From contig JAFXHP010000066.1 of NCBI GenBank assembly GCA_017536285.1, forward strand, positions 1-11,437: a DNA stretch of 11,437 bases, given 5' to 3'. The stretch is from Clostridia bacterium (GTDB lineage Bacteria; Bacillota_A; Clostridia; UMGS1883; HGM11501). A model generated the notes under the pieces. It searched no databases, was not told the origin of the DNA, and worked only from the letters and a program-made list of their open reading frames with translations. This document shows positions 1 through 8,253 of this stretch, in pieces. Position 1 is the first letter of the stretch; each line of letters starts with the position of its first letter. Position numbers and translations under genes: made by a program.

Positions 1-2189
1 ATGACTTTGTAGATGAAAATGAAAACACAGCCATATTCACAGCGGAATTTTTCCAGGGCGGAAATCTCGATATCCCGGTAAGCATAGGTGGAATTGAAAG
101 CTATAAGGTTACATTTAATAATGAAAACGAAGGCGGAAGCATAAAGCTTATTGCAGTAAGTCCTTCGGGCAGCGAAAGGGAAGTTGCTTCGGGAGAAACC
201 GTAAAGACAACAGAGAACCTTCGCTTTGAAGCAAGGCTTAATAATGGCTATGAAGTATCAGGCTGGAAGGTCTTAAACACAACGAAGCTTTATGAGAAAA
301 TTCAAAACCGTGAAGGCTGGATTCTTGATGCATCTACAACCACCAGCGAATCTGGCACCTACGCAATGATTGACGGCAAGGAAACCACCTACTGGCATTC
401 AGGCTACACCGTAATAAACGGAAGTGCGGAGCTTGTTGAAGAAAAGGATAAAAAGCCTTATTACATCACGATTACTTTCCCAGAAGAAACCACTATAGCA
501 GGATTTTCATATCTTCCGAGGCAGGATTCAAGTGCAGGAAGAATTACGGAATATGAAATCTATAAAAAAGGTGAAAGCGGTAATTTTGACACGCTCATTA
601 ACAAGGGTACACTTTCTTACGAAAACACTTCTGATAAGAAGGAAAGAAATATCATTTTCTCTGAAAGTGTAACTTTAAGTGAAGTGCAGATAAAAATTAT
701 CAATACAACCGGAGTCTGGGGACACATTGCAGAGCTTTATGCTCTCCGTGAAAGTGATGCTGTAGAAGGAAGTGTTACCCACAAGGGAACAGCGCTTGAA
801 GCATTTGGAATCGAAACTCTTGTTACAGATATTCTTGTTACGGCTGAGTTTGGTGAGCTTTCAGGAAATGCCAACGTTACTTATGCACTTTCAAATATAA
901 AAGCAGAAGGTGCTAAGACTGTAAATAAAGGTGAAAATCTTGTTGTAAGCTTTGAAAGCGAAAATGATTTCTATATGCCTGAAGCACTTACTGTAATGCT
1001 TGGAGATACTGTTCTGTTAAGCGGTGCAGACTATACTTACGAAAGATTTTCGGACAACGATGCCCGCCTTACCGTAAAGAATGTATCAGGTGACATTAAA
1101 GTAACGGCAGCGGGAGTCGATCACGATTCGTACAAAGTTATTTACATGGATGAATACGGAGCAACAGGTACTCTTCCTGAATCTGAATATGTAAGATATG
1201 GAACAACCTATAAGATTCCCAAAACTAATCTTACTCTTTCGGGATATAAGTTTGTCGGCTGGGAGATTTACTATGATGGAATTTCAGACAACGACAAAAA
1301 GGTATATGCAACAGGTAAGAGCTTCCTGATGCCTGAGAAGGATGTAACCTTAAGTGCCGTATGGGAAGCTATCAAGGATAAGGATAAAACCGATAAGCCG
1401 CAAAAGGGCGGCGGTGGCGGAGGCGGCGGTGGCTCCTTCGAAATTGCCGGAAATCTTATTGACGTGGAAGTTTCGGGTTATGGCAAAATCAAGGTTTCTA
1501 AGGGAAATAGCCTTGAGGCTGTAAGCAAAGACGGATACGAATTTTTGGGCTATTACCTTGACGAAGCATTAACTGTTCCTTTCAGTAACACAGGTGTAAG
1601 CGAAAGCATAACCTTATATCCTTCGTTCAGGAGAATAAGAAGTGCTGATGAACTTAAAGACATTGCTTCTCATTGGGCAAAGGATACAATAGGAGAAATG
1701 TATGTTTCCTATCTTGTAAACGGAAAGGGAGAAGGTTTGTTTGATCCTGATGCGGCAATTACAAGAGCGGAATTCTGTCAGATTCTTTACCTAATATCCG
1801 GTGAAACCTCAAGCGGATATGAACCCTTCGACGATGTAAATATCGGAGACTGGTACAGTGCCGCTGTTGCCTGGGCATATGACAGAGAAATCACCAAGGG
1901 AACGACGGAAAACGAATTTTCGCCTTATGCACTTATAACAAGAGAGCAGATGGCAACCATGATTTACCGCTATGCTACGGCTGTAGGAGCACCGTGGAAA
2001 ATCACAAGCGAAGCAGGTTTTGAAGATAAAGAGAATTTCTCGGACTATGCAAACTATCAGATTAACTGGGCTTCGGAAAAGGGAATTGTAAAGGGCTATC
2101 CCGACAATACATTCCTTCCTAAAAATAATGCAACACGTGCAGAAGCATCTGTTATGCTTAGCCGTATGATGTCTCTTATAAAGGGATAA
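1..2189 (+). CDS. SLH-anchored multidomain surface protein with F5/8 type C domain (5' partial)
   Basis: The reading frame is open from base 3, so the true start lies left of the window; 728 residues are visible. In visible numbering: a divergent InlB-like repeat at about 34-91; a discoidin / F5/8 type C (CBM32-like) beta-sandwich at about 104-253, with the typical DGKETTYWHS element at its start; a beta-rich stretch at 254-373; an InlB-type (Listeria-Bacteroides) repeat at about 376-455 ending LSAVWE; a nine-glycine linker at 469-477; a second such repeat at 483-544; and three SLH motifs at about 550-600, 605-661 and 671-727. SLH triplets bind pyruvylated secondary cell-wall polymer, so the protein should sit on the cell surface. 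The discoidin domain suggests glycan binding. No catalytic domain is visible, but one may lie upstream. It precedes a glycan-processing gene set, so surface capture of that glycan is plausible but inferred. Confidence 0.88.
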   Translation, partial: DFVDENENTAIFTAEFFQGGNLDIPVSIGGIESYKVTFNNENEGGSIKLIAVSPSGSEREVASGETVKTTENLRFEARLNNGYEVSGWKVLNTTKLYEKIQNREGWILDASTTTSESGTYAMIDGKETTYWHSGYTVINGSAELVEEKDKKPYYITITFPEETTIAGFSYLPRQDSSAGRITEYEIYKKGESGNFDTLINKGTLSYENTSDKKERNIIFSESVTLSEVQIKIINTTGVWGHIAELYALRESDAVEGSVTHKGTALEAFGIETLVTDILVTAEFGELSGNANVTYALSNIKAEGAKTVNKGENLVVSFESENDFYMPEALTVMLGDTVLLSGADYTYERFSDNDARLTVKNVSGDIKVTAAGVDHDSYKVIYMDEYGATGTLPESEYVRYGTTYKIPKTNLTLSGYKFVGWEIYYDGISDNDKKVYATGKSFLMPEKDVTLSAVWEAIKDKDKTDKPQKGGGGGGGGGSFEIAGNLIDVEVSGYGKIKVSKGNSLEAVSKDGYEFLGYYLDEALTVPFSNTGVSESITLYPSFRRIRSADELKDIASHWAKDTIGEMYVSYLVNGKGEGLFDPDAAITRAEFCQILYLISGETSSGYEPFDDVNIGDWYSAAVAWAYDREITKGTTENEFSPYALITREQMATMIYRYATAVGAPWKITSEAGFEDKENFSDYANYQINWASEKGIVKGYPDNTFLPKNNATRAEASVMLSRMMSLIKG
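1407..1433 (+). repeat. Gly9-encoding GGN tract
   Basis: Nine consecutive glycine codons (a mix of GGC, GGT and GGA) form a GC-rich block inside an otherwise AT-rich gene. It follows a charged Lys/Asp segment and separates the upstream binding and repeat domains from the SLH-bearing end. It is probably a flexible linker. The mixed codons argue against simple triplet slippage as the only origin, although length variation between strains is possible. Confidence 0.8.
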
Positions 2190-2196
2190 CTTAAAA

Positions 2197-2226
2197 AAGG
2201 GGCATTTCGGAAACGGAATGCCCCTT
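2197..2226 (+). terminator. Hairpin terminator or processing hairpin after the SLH gene
   Basis: A 13-bp stem (AAGGGGCATTTCG paired with CGGAATGCCCCTT, one G-T wobble) closes a GAAA loop, starting 8 nt after the SLH gene stop. An A-run precedes it. The downstream side is only moderately T-rich (TTCATTTCAT), so on the + strand it may be a leaky terminator or an mRNA-stabilising hairpin. The ribosome binding site of the next gene starts only 12 nt after the stem and leaves no room for a promoter, so the downstream genes rely on readthrough or on a promoter inside the SLH gene. Confidence 0.72.
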
Positions 2227-2249
2227 CATTTCATAAAAGGAGGACCAAC

Positions 2250-4772
2250 ATGAAAATATTTACTGAAGGAAACCGCCTTGCCCCGTTTTTCTGGGTACAC
2301 GGCGAAAGTAAGGAAATATTAGAAGAAGAAATTAAGGCTGTATATAATCTTGGCATAAAATCAATCTGCATCGAATCCAGAATGCACGAAAAATTCTGTG
2401 AGGACGAATGGTGGTCCGATTTACGCTTTATGCTGGAGGAATGTAAAAAACTCCAAATGAAGGTATGGATTTTAGATGACAAACGCTGCCCCACAGGCTG
2501 GGCAACAGGTGCACTAGAAAAAGAAGAAAACTTTGATAAAAGAGCCTGGGGAATAACGGAAACCCACGTGGATGTTCCAGGGGGACTTAATGATGCAGCC
2601 CTTCTTATAAAGCATCACGTTGGGGAGAAGGAGGAACTTATTGCCGCCATTGCCGTAAGACATAAGGACGGAAAAGGACTTCTTTCAGGTACGGCTTTTG
2701 ACCTTACGGAAAACATTCAAAACGGAATACTATATTTCACATTGCCACAAGGTATGTGGAGAATTTTTATAATTAAGAAAACAAGAAGCGGAATAAGCCC
2801 ATTCTGGGCACGCTTTGTAGATAAATTGAACCCGGAATCTGTAGAACTTTTAATAGAAAATGTATACGAAAAGCATTATGCAAACATAAAGAATGAATTT
2901 GGTAAAACCTTCGTGGGATTTTTTACCGATGAACCGGGATTTCACAACAATACGGCAATAGTTGGAGGAAGCGGAGTTGTTGAAATGGGTGAGCTTTACA
3001 CACATTATCCTTACAGCGATAAGCTGCTTACTCATCTTTCTGAAAAGATGGGGGAAGATTATCTTTTACATCTTCCCGGGCTGTGGGCGAATTTTGAAGA
3101 CGGTAGGGAATCGACCGTAAGATACCACTATATGGACTTTATAACAAAAAAATACAAAGACAATTTCTGTAACCGTCTGGGCACCTGGTGCCGTGAACAC
3201 GGTATAAAATATATAGGTCATATAATCGAAGATAATCGCAAGGATTCCCAGACCAATGCGGGATGCGGACACTATTTCAGGGCACTTGACGGGCAGGATA
3301 TGTCAGGAATTGATATTGTGTTATCTCAGTTAATTCCGGGAATGAAGGATTGCGATCATACGGCAAATGTAAGTGCTAAACACGCAAACTACAACTTTTA
3401 TAAGTATATGCTGGCAAAGCTGGGCTCATCAATGGCGCATCTTGATGAAAAGAAAAATGGCGATGCTATGTGCGAAATTTTCGGAGCCTTCGGATGGGTT
3501 GAAGGAACGAAAACAATGAAGTGGCTTTCAGACCATATGCTGGTCCGTGGCATAAACTTCTTCGTTCCTCACGCCTTTTCGGCGAAGGAAAATGATACAG
3601 ACTGCCCGCCCATATTTTACTATCGCGGAAAAAATCCGCAGTATAAATATATCGGTAAAATCAGTACATATCTTGAAAGATGTGCGGCAATTTTATCGGG
3701 CGGAAAGCACGTGGCAGACTGTGCCATTCTTTATGATGCAGAATTAAAATGGATGAGCAATGACACGTTAGGTCTTGAGGATATAGCAAAGGAGCTTTAT
3801 ACAAGGCAGATTGACTATGATATAATTCCGTCTGATTATCTTGATCGTGCGAAGGTTTCTGACGGAAACCTTATTCTAAACGGTGAAAGCTTTAATACTT
3901 TGATTGTTCCCTACGGAAAATTTATGGCAAAAGAAACCGAAGAATTGCTTATAAAACTTAAAAGTGATGGGGCAGAGGTTATATTTGTAAATTCGCTTCC
4001 CGAAAATATAGGAGCAACATTTAAGTGCATAAATATATCTGATTTACCGTTCTATATCAAAAGTAAAGGTACAGAGTGCGAAATTGACATAGAATCAGAG
4101 GATATATGCACATACCATTATGTGAAGGATAATAAAAACATCTATATGCTTACAAACGAGGGTATTGAAAAAACTCTTGAGTTCAACCTTAAAACCAAGA
4201 ACAAAATTACCAAAGCAGCACTTTACGATGGAGCGGAGGACACTTTAACGGAAGCCGAATTTACAAAAGACGGTATAAAAATAGAGCTGCCTCCTTATAA
4301 CTCCGTTTTCGTAATAGAAGGCGCTTCGGGCGAAAAGGCGAAAATGTTAAAAGAAGAAAAAGAGCTTTTGCCGGAATGGAAAATTTCAACGGCGGAGCCG
4401 GGAAATGAAGAATTCAAGCCTTATAAAAATACAAAATCACTTTTCAATATTACGGGAAGATACGAGATTCCGGACTTTTCGGGACATATAAAATACGAAG
4501 CATCTTTTTCGTCTGAAAAGGGAAAAGCTATGCTTGATTTAGGGTATGTGGGTGAAATTGCGGAAGTTAAGCTTAACGGAAAAGATGCGGGAGCAAAAAC
4601 ATTTCCGCCCTATGTATTTGATATATCGGATTATATTGAAAACGGCGAAAACAAAATAGAAATCACGGTTACAAACAGTAATGTGTTTGCCTTAAAGGAT
4701 CAGTTTTCAGGATTTATAAGAATTGAACCATCAGGTATGCTTGGTCCCGTAAAGCTTAAAAAATACGAATAA
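2250..4772 (+). CDS. GH106-like putative glycoside hydrolase, cytoplasmic
   Basis: An 840-residue protein with no signal peptide, starting 6 nt after a perfect AGGAGG (2238-2243). Residues 1-480 look like a (beta/alpha)8 barrel, with acidic motifs near strand ends: FFTDEPGF (D227/E228), GHIIEDNR (E327) and CEIFGAFGW (E409). These are candidate catalytic or metal-binding positions. Residues 488-690 resemble the flavodoxin-like and beta domains that follow such barrels. Residues 730-838 form a jelly-roll of the GH2 / GH106 sugar-binding type (AEVKLNGKDAG, then FDISDYIENGENKIEITV). This layout is what I know from GH106 alpha-L-rhamnosidases and their uncharacterised relatives. Next door is a GH78 rhamnosidase, which supports a rhamnoside or related substrate. 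Assignment to a glycoside hydrolase is fairly secure. The exact family and substrate are not, since I cannot match the GH106 catalytic residues with confidence. Confidence 0.75.
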   Translation: MKIFTEGNRLAPFFWVHGESKEILEEEIKAVYNLGIKSICIESRMHEKFCEDEWWSDLRFMLEECKKLQMKVWILDDKRCPTGWATGALEKEENFDKRAWGITETHVDVPGGLNDAALLIKHHVGEKEELIAAIAVRHKDGKGLLSGTAFDLTENIQNGILYFTLPQGMWRIFIIKKTRSGISPFWARFVDKLNPESVELLIENVYEKHYANIKNEFGKTFVGFFTDEPGFHNNTAIVGGSGVVEMGELYTHYPYSDKLLTHLSEKMGEDYLLHLPGLWANFEDGRESTVRYHYMDFITKKYKDNFCNRLGTWCREHGIKYIGHIIEDNRKDSQTNAGCGHYFRALDGQDMSGIDIVLSQLIPGMKDCDHTANVSAKHANYNFYKYMLAKLGSSMAHLDEKKNGDAMCEIFGAFGWVEGTKTMKWLSDHMLVRGINFFVPHAFSAKENDTDCPPIFYYRGKNPQYKYIGKISTYLERCAAILSGGKHVADCAILYDAELKWMSNDTLGLEDIAKELYTRQIDYDIIPSDYLDRAKVSDGNLILNGESFNTLIVPYGKFMAKETEELLIKLKSDGAEVIFVNSLPENIGATFKCINISDLPFYIKSKGTECEIDIESEDICTYHYVKDNKNIYMLTNEGIEKTLEFNLKTKNKITKAALYDGAEDTLTEAEFTKDGIKIELPPYNSVFVIEGASGEKAKMLKEEKELLPEWKISTAEPGNEEFKPYKNTKSLFNITGRYEIPDFSGHIKYEASFSSEKGKAMLDLGYVGEIAEVKLNGKDAGAKTFPPYVFDISDYIENGENKIEITVTNSNVFALKDQFSGFIRIEPSGMLGPVKLKKYE

Positions 4773-4784
4773 GGAGATGTTTAT

Positions 4785-6107
4785 ATGATTAAAGCAGGAT
4801 TTGGAAGATGCGATATCACACCCCCTCTTGGCATAAAAATGGGTGGTTATTACAGAGAAAGAATATCAGACGGAGTGCTTGATAAGCTGGAAGTAACAGC
4901 CCTCGCTCTTGAAAATGAAGGAACAAAAGCCCTTCTTATCGGAATTGATAATGAGGGCTTAAAGCAAGGTCTTACCGATGATTTAAGGCATTTTATTTCC
5001 GAAAAAACCGATGTTCCCTTTGAAGCTGTTATAATTTCCGCCACCCATAGCCATACAAGCCCTATGGCAAGAAAAGACAGCGGAGATGAGCTTATTGAAA
5101 GCTATGTAAGTAATCTTTTCGAGAAAATGACAGAGGCTTCTTGTCTGGCACTTTCAGACCTTAAGGAGGCAGCAGTTTATACAGGATGCGACTTGGCGAA
5201 AAATGTGGCGTTTATAAGGCGTTTCCTTATGAAAGACGGAAGCATAATGACAAATCCCGGTGTCAACAATCCCGACATTGTTTCTCCCGTGGGCGAAGTT
5301 GACGAAAGAGTACATACGGTAAGATTTGAAAGAAAAGACGGAGATATCATTTTATTTAGCTTCGGAAACCATCCCGACACTATATCCGGAACCAAACTTT
5401 CAGCCGACTGGCCGGGGATTTCGAGAAGATACATTGAAGCAGAAAGAAAAAATACAAGGTGCATCTTTTTTACGGGTGCGGCAGGAGACGTAAATCATAT
5501 AAATGTGCATCCGGAAAAGCAACTTGTTGAAGGAAGGATTTCAGGCTATCCCTATGCTCTTCATATTGGCCGTGTTGTTGCCGATGCTGTGAAAAAAGCA
5601 CTGCAGAATGAAAAAAGGGTTTTAATTGACAAGCTTAAATTTATAAACAGAAGCATAAAAATAGCATCTGCTATGCCAAAGGCATCTGAAATTCCTGAAG
5701 CTCACCGAATTAAGCAACTTTACGAAGAAGGCAGGTTGACAGAAATTCCTTATTGCGGTACAATGATGCATACAACAGTAATTGCGGAAGCACTCCGGAT
5801 GGTAGAGCTTGAAAACGGCCACGAATACTTTGATATGGCGCTTTCAGGCGTAGCTATCGGTAACGTTGCAATAGTCGGAATTCCCGGCGAACCCTTTACG
5901 GGAATCGGAAGAGCGTTAAAGGAAACTGAAGGATTTTCCGCAGTCATTCCCATAACTCAGGCAAACGGCTATGAAGGATATTTTCCGATGCAGGAAGCAT
6001 ATGACGAGGGCGGATATGAGGCGAGAAGCTCTCCCTTCAAGGCAGGAGTGGCAGAGCATATCATTGACGAAGGAAAAAAGCTTTTATACGAACTTGAAAC
6101 AATATAA
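4785..6107 (+). CDS. Neutral/alkaline ceramidase-fold protein lacking the ceramidase nucleophile
   Basis: A 440-residue protein whose start lies 12 nt after the upstream stop; its AGGAG overlaps that stop codon. It matches the N-terminal domain of neutral/alkaline ceramidases: FGRCDITPPLG at 6-16, the zinc motif ATHSHTSP (H88, H90) at 86-93, GNHPDT (H196) at 194-199, FTGAAGDVN at 229-237, GIPGEPFTG (E369) at 365-373 and GGYEA (Y411). The last two correspond to the Glu and Tyr zinc ligands of Pseudomonas ceramidase. True ceramidases carry GDVSPN, whose Ser is essential; here it reads GDVNHIN, with Asn236-Val-Asn-His. The C-terminal Ig-like domain of ceramidases is also absent. I therefore expect a metal-dependent hydrolase with another substrate, in the cytoplasm since there is no signal peptide. 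Sitting between two glycosidases, it may remove an acyl or amide group from a sugar; this is inference. Confidence 0.82.
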   Translation: MIKAGFGRCDITPPLGIKMGGYYRERISDGVLDKLEVTALALENEGTKALLIGIDNEGLKQGLTDDLRHFISEKTDVPFEAVIISATHSHTSPMARKDSGDELIESYVSNLFEKMTEASCLALSDLKEAAVYTGCDLAKNVAFIRRFLMKDGSIMTNPGVNNPDIVSPVGEVDERVHTVRFERKDGDIILFSFGNHPDTISGTKLSADWPGISRRYIEAERKNTRCIFFTGAAGDVNHINVHPEKQLVEGRISGYPYALHIGRVVADAVKKALQNEKRVLIDKLKFINRSIKIASAMPKASEIPEAHRIKQLYEEGRLTEIPYCGTMMHTTVIAEALRMVELENGHEYFDMALSGVAIGNVAIVGIPGEPFTGIGRALKETEGFSAVIPITQANGYEGYFPMQEAYDEGGYEARSSPFKAGVAEHIIDEGKKLLYELETI

Positions 6108-6115
6108 GAGGGTGG
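6108..6115 (+). promoter_or_regulatory. Ribosome binding site setting the GH78 start
   Basis: GAGGGTGG directly follows the stop of the ceramidase-like gene and lies 5 nt before ATG 6121. It selects that start over an in-frame ATG at 5971. The earlier ATG would overlap the upstream gene by 137 nt and add 50 residues that show no rhamnosidase homology. Confidence 0.75.
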
Positions 6116-6120
6116 ATTTT

Positions 6121-8235
6121 ATGAAATTTAATTCAAAATGGATAACCACGAAAGAGTTTAATGAATTGAGTCCCATAAATATATATCATAAAGAATACGA
6201 CAAAAGAGAAATGCCGAAAACTCCCGATGAGCTTATGAATAATCACTGCCACATAAGAAAATGCTTTGAAGGAAAAGTGGGCAAAAGCTATAAAATGTAT
6301 ATAAGCGCGGATGATTATTACAAGCTTTACATAAACGGCGAGTTTGTGTGTCAGGGCCCTGCATCAGGCTATGTGGAGGAATACTATTATAACACGGTTG
6401 ACATTACGCCCTATATAAAGGACGGTAAAAACCTTATAGCGGTGCACGTTTACTACCAGGGCTTTATAAACAGAGTATGGACAAGCGGAGATAACCGTCA
6501 GGGACTCATTGCGGATATTTTCGAGGATGATAAATTCCTTTTCGGTACGGACGAAAGCTGGCTCTATGCCTATGCAAAGGAATATGTGTCGGGTGGAAGA
6601 ATAGGATACTCAACTCAGTATCTTGAATTTATAGATTTTAATTTAGCAACACCTGACTGGAACAAGGAAGGCTTTGATGACAGTGACTATCTTCCTTCCG
6701 TAATAAAGGAAAATGATGACCATAATTTCATAGGTGCTGTTCCTACATTAGAGACTTATACATTGAAGCCGGAAGTCATAAAAGAGCTTACGCCGGGCCA
6801 CCTTTTCATAGATATGGGAAAGGAATTTACAGGCCAGATACACTTCAAGGTAAAAGGTAAAAAGGGGCAGAGGATTATTGTCCGCTGCGGAGAAGAACTT
6901 TTAGAGGAGAACAAGGTACGCCATATTATGCGTTGCAACTGTCGCTATGAGGAAGCACTGACGCTGTCAGGCGGTGTTGATGAAGCACTGTTTTATGACT
7001 ATAAGGCATTCCGCTATGCCGAAATAATATCAGAGGGAGATGCGGCTGAAATCACGGACATAGATATGTTTGTGCGCCACTATCCCTTCAGCGATGAGGC
7101 ATATTCCGTTAAGTGCTCAGAGCCTCTTATAGAAGATATCTGGGCAATTTGTGCCCAGGCACTAAAAATAGGTGTTCAGGAAGCGTATCTTGACTGTCCT
7201 TCAAGAGAAAAGGGGCAGTATCTTGGGGACTTCGTGGTAACGGGGCTTGCCCATATGTATCTTACGGGTGACAGCAATCTTTATAAAAAAGCCCTTATGG
7301 AATTTGCGTATTCCACTAAGATTTGCAAGGGTATGATGGCGATAGCTCCCGCTTCCACAATGCAGGAAATTGCGGACTATTCTCTTTTGTATCCCCACGC
7401 AGTATATAATTATTATAAGTATACCGGAGACGATAAGACAATGAGAGAGCTTATTCCCGTAATGGAAGGAATAATAGAGCATTTCAGACAGTTTGTGGGC
7501 GAAAACGGGTTATTATGCGGTGTGAAAGATAAATGGAATCTTGTTGACTGGCCCGAAAATCTTCGTGACGATTACGATTTTCTTGTTACAAATCCTCCCC
7601 AGGAGACAGGGTGCCATAATGTGGTAAATGCATATTATTATTTTGCCCATAAGACTCTGGAAGACATTAAAAAAGAGCTTGGAATTGCCTGCGACATAAA
7701 ATCGGAAGAGATTAAAAACGCATTTATAAAGGAATTTTATAAGGAAGATAAAAAGCTTTTTACAGACACAAAAGAGTCAGACCATAGTGCGCTTCATTCA
7801 AATGTGCTTCCTCTTTATTTTGGAATTGCACCGGACGAAGCAAAGGAAAATATAAAAAATCTGATAGTTGGAAAAGGGCTTTGCTGCGGTGTATGGTTTT
7901 CATACTTTGTGCTTAAGGCTCTGGCAAAAATAGGAGCCTATGATGAGGAATTTGACCTTATCACAAACAAAACCGAGCATTCCTGGTACAATATGCTTAA
8001 AGAAGGAGCAACCACCTGCTTTGAGGCGTGGGGAGTAGACCAGAAGGATAATACAAGTTTATGTCACCCCTGGGCAAGCTCTGCAATTATTGCTTTGATT
8101 GAGGATATTGCGGGAATAAAGGGCGAAAGCTTTTGGGGAGACGGCGTAAAAGCTGAAAGCCATGTACCTCAGAATATAGAACTTGATATAAAGCTTCCTG
8201 GAAAAATGTCTGATATAACATTTACAAGCAGATAA
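6121..8235 (+). CDS. GH78 family alpha-L-rhamnosidase
   Basis: A 704-residue inverting alpha-L-rhamnosidase-type enzyme that releases terminal L-rhamnose. Residues 40-150 form the N-terminal lectin-like domain (YKLYINGEFVCQGP, then NTVDITPYIKDGKN). Residues 215-320 form the concanavalin-like domain (FIDMGKEFTGQIHFKV, VRCGEELLEE). Residues 325-660 form the (alpha/alpha)6 catalytic domain with the GH78 signature DCPSREKGQYLGD at 358-370 (D358, R362, E363, D370), TTCFEAWG with the likely base E635, and SLCHPWAS at 646-653. The closing C-terminal beta domain is much reduced, with only about 40 residues after GIKG. There is no signal peptide, so it probably acts in the cytoplasm on imported rhamnosides. 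It lies 13 nt behind the ceramidase-like gene and shares its operon. The family call is secure; the aglycone is unknown. Confidence 0.92.
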   Translation: MKFNSKWITTKEFNELSPINIYHKEYDKREMPKTPDELMNNHCHIRKCFEGKVGKSYKMYISADDYYKLYINGEFVCQGPASGYVEEYYYNTVDITPYIKDGKNLIAVHVYYQGFINRVWTSGDNRQGLIADIFEDDKFLFGTDESWLYAYAKEYVSGGRIGYSTQYLEFIDFNLATPDWNKEGFDDSDYLPSVIKENDDHNFIGAVPTLETYTLKPEVIKELTPGHLFIDMGKEFTGQIHFKVKGKKGQRIIVRCGEELLEENKVRHIMRCNCRYEEALTLSGGVDEALFYDYKAFRYAEIISEGDAAEITDIDMFVRHYPFSDEAYSVKCSEPLIEDIWAICAQALKIGVQEAYLDCPSREKGQYLGDFVVTGLAHMYLTGDSNLYKKALMEFAYSTKICKGMMAIAPASTMQEIADYSLLYPHAVYNYYKYTGDDKTMRELIPVMEGIIEHFRQFVGENGLLCGVKDKWNLVDWPENLRDDYDFLVTNPPQETGCHNVVNAYYYFAHKTLEDIKKELGIACDIKSEEIKNAFIKEFYKEDKKLFTDTKESDHSALHSNVLPLYFGIAPDEAKENIKNLIVGKGLCCGVWFSYFVLKALAKIGAYDEEFDLITNKTEHSWYNMLKEGATTCFEAWGVDQKDNTSLCHPWASSAIIALIEDIAGIKGESFWGDGVKAESHVPQNIELDIKLPGKMSDITFTSR

Positions 8236-8253
8236 TAAAAGGAGAGGAAATTA

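Noticed and set aside
366..2189. ATG at 366 as the start of the SLH protein
   Set aside because: The same frame is open back to base 3 and the F5/8 domain begins about 18 residues before that Met, so 366 is internal.
2197..2226. Terminator serving a minus-strand gene
   Set aside because: Its A-rich left flank would give a good T-tract on the minus strand, but no credible minus-strand gene lies to its right.
2231..2494. Minus-strand open frame over the start of the GH106-like gene
   Set aside because: It is a shadow of the + strand gene, with low-complexity Ser/His-rich translation and no start context.
4785..6107. Annotation as a true ceramidase
   Set aside because: The essential Ser of GDVSPN is replaced, the C-terminal domain is missing, there is no signal peptide, and the neighbours are glycosidases.
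5971..6120. N-terminal extension of the GH78 protein from ATG 5971
   Set aside because: It overlaps the ceramidase-like gene by 137 nt, has no family homology, and ATG 6121 has its own ribosome binding site right after the upstream stop.
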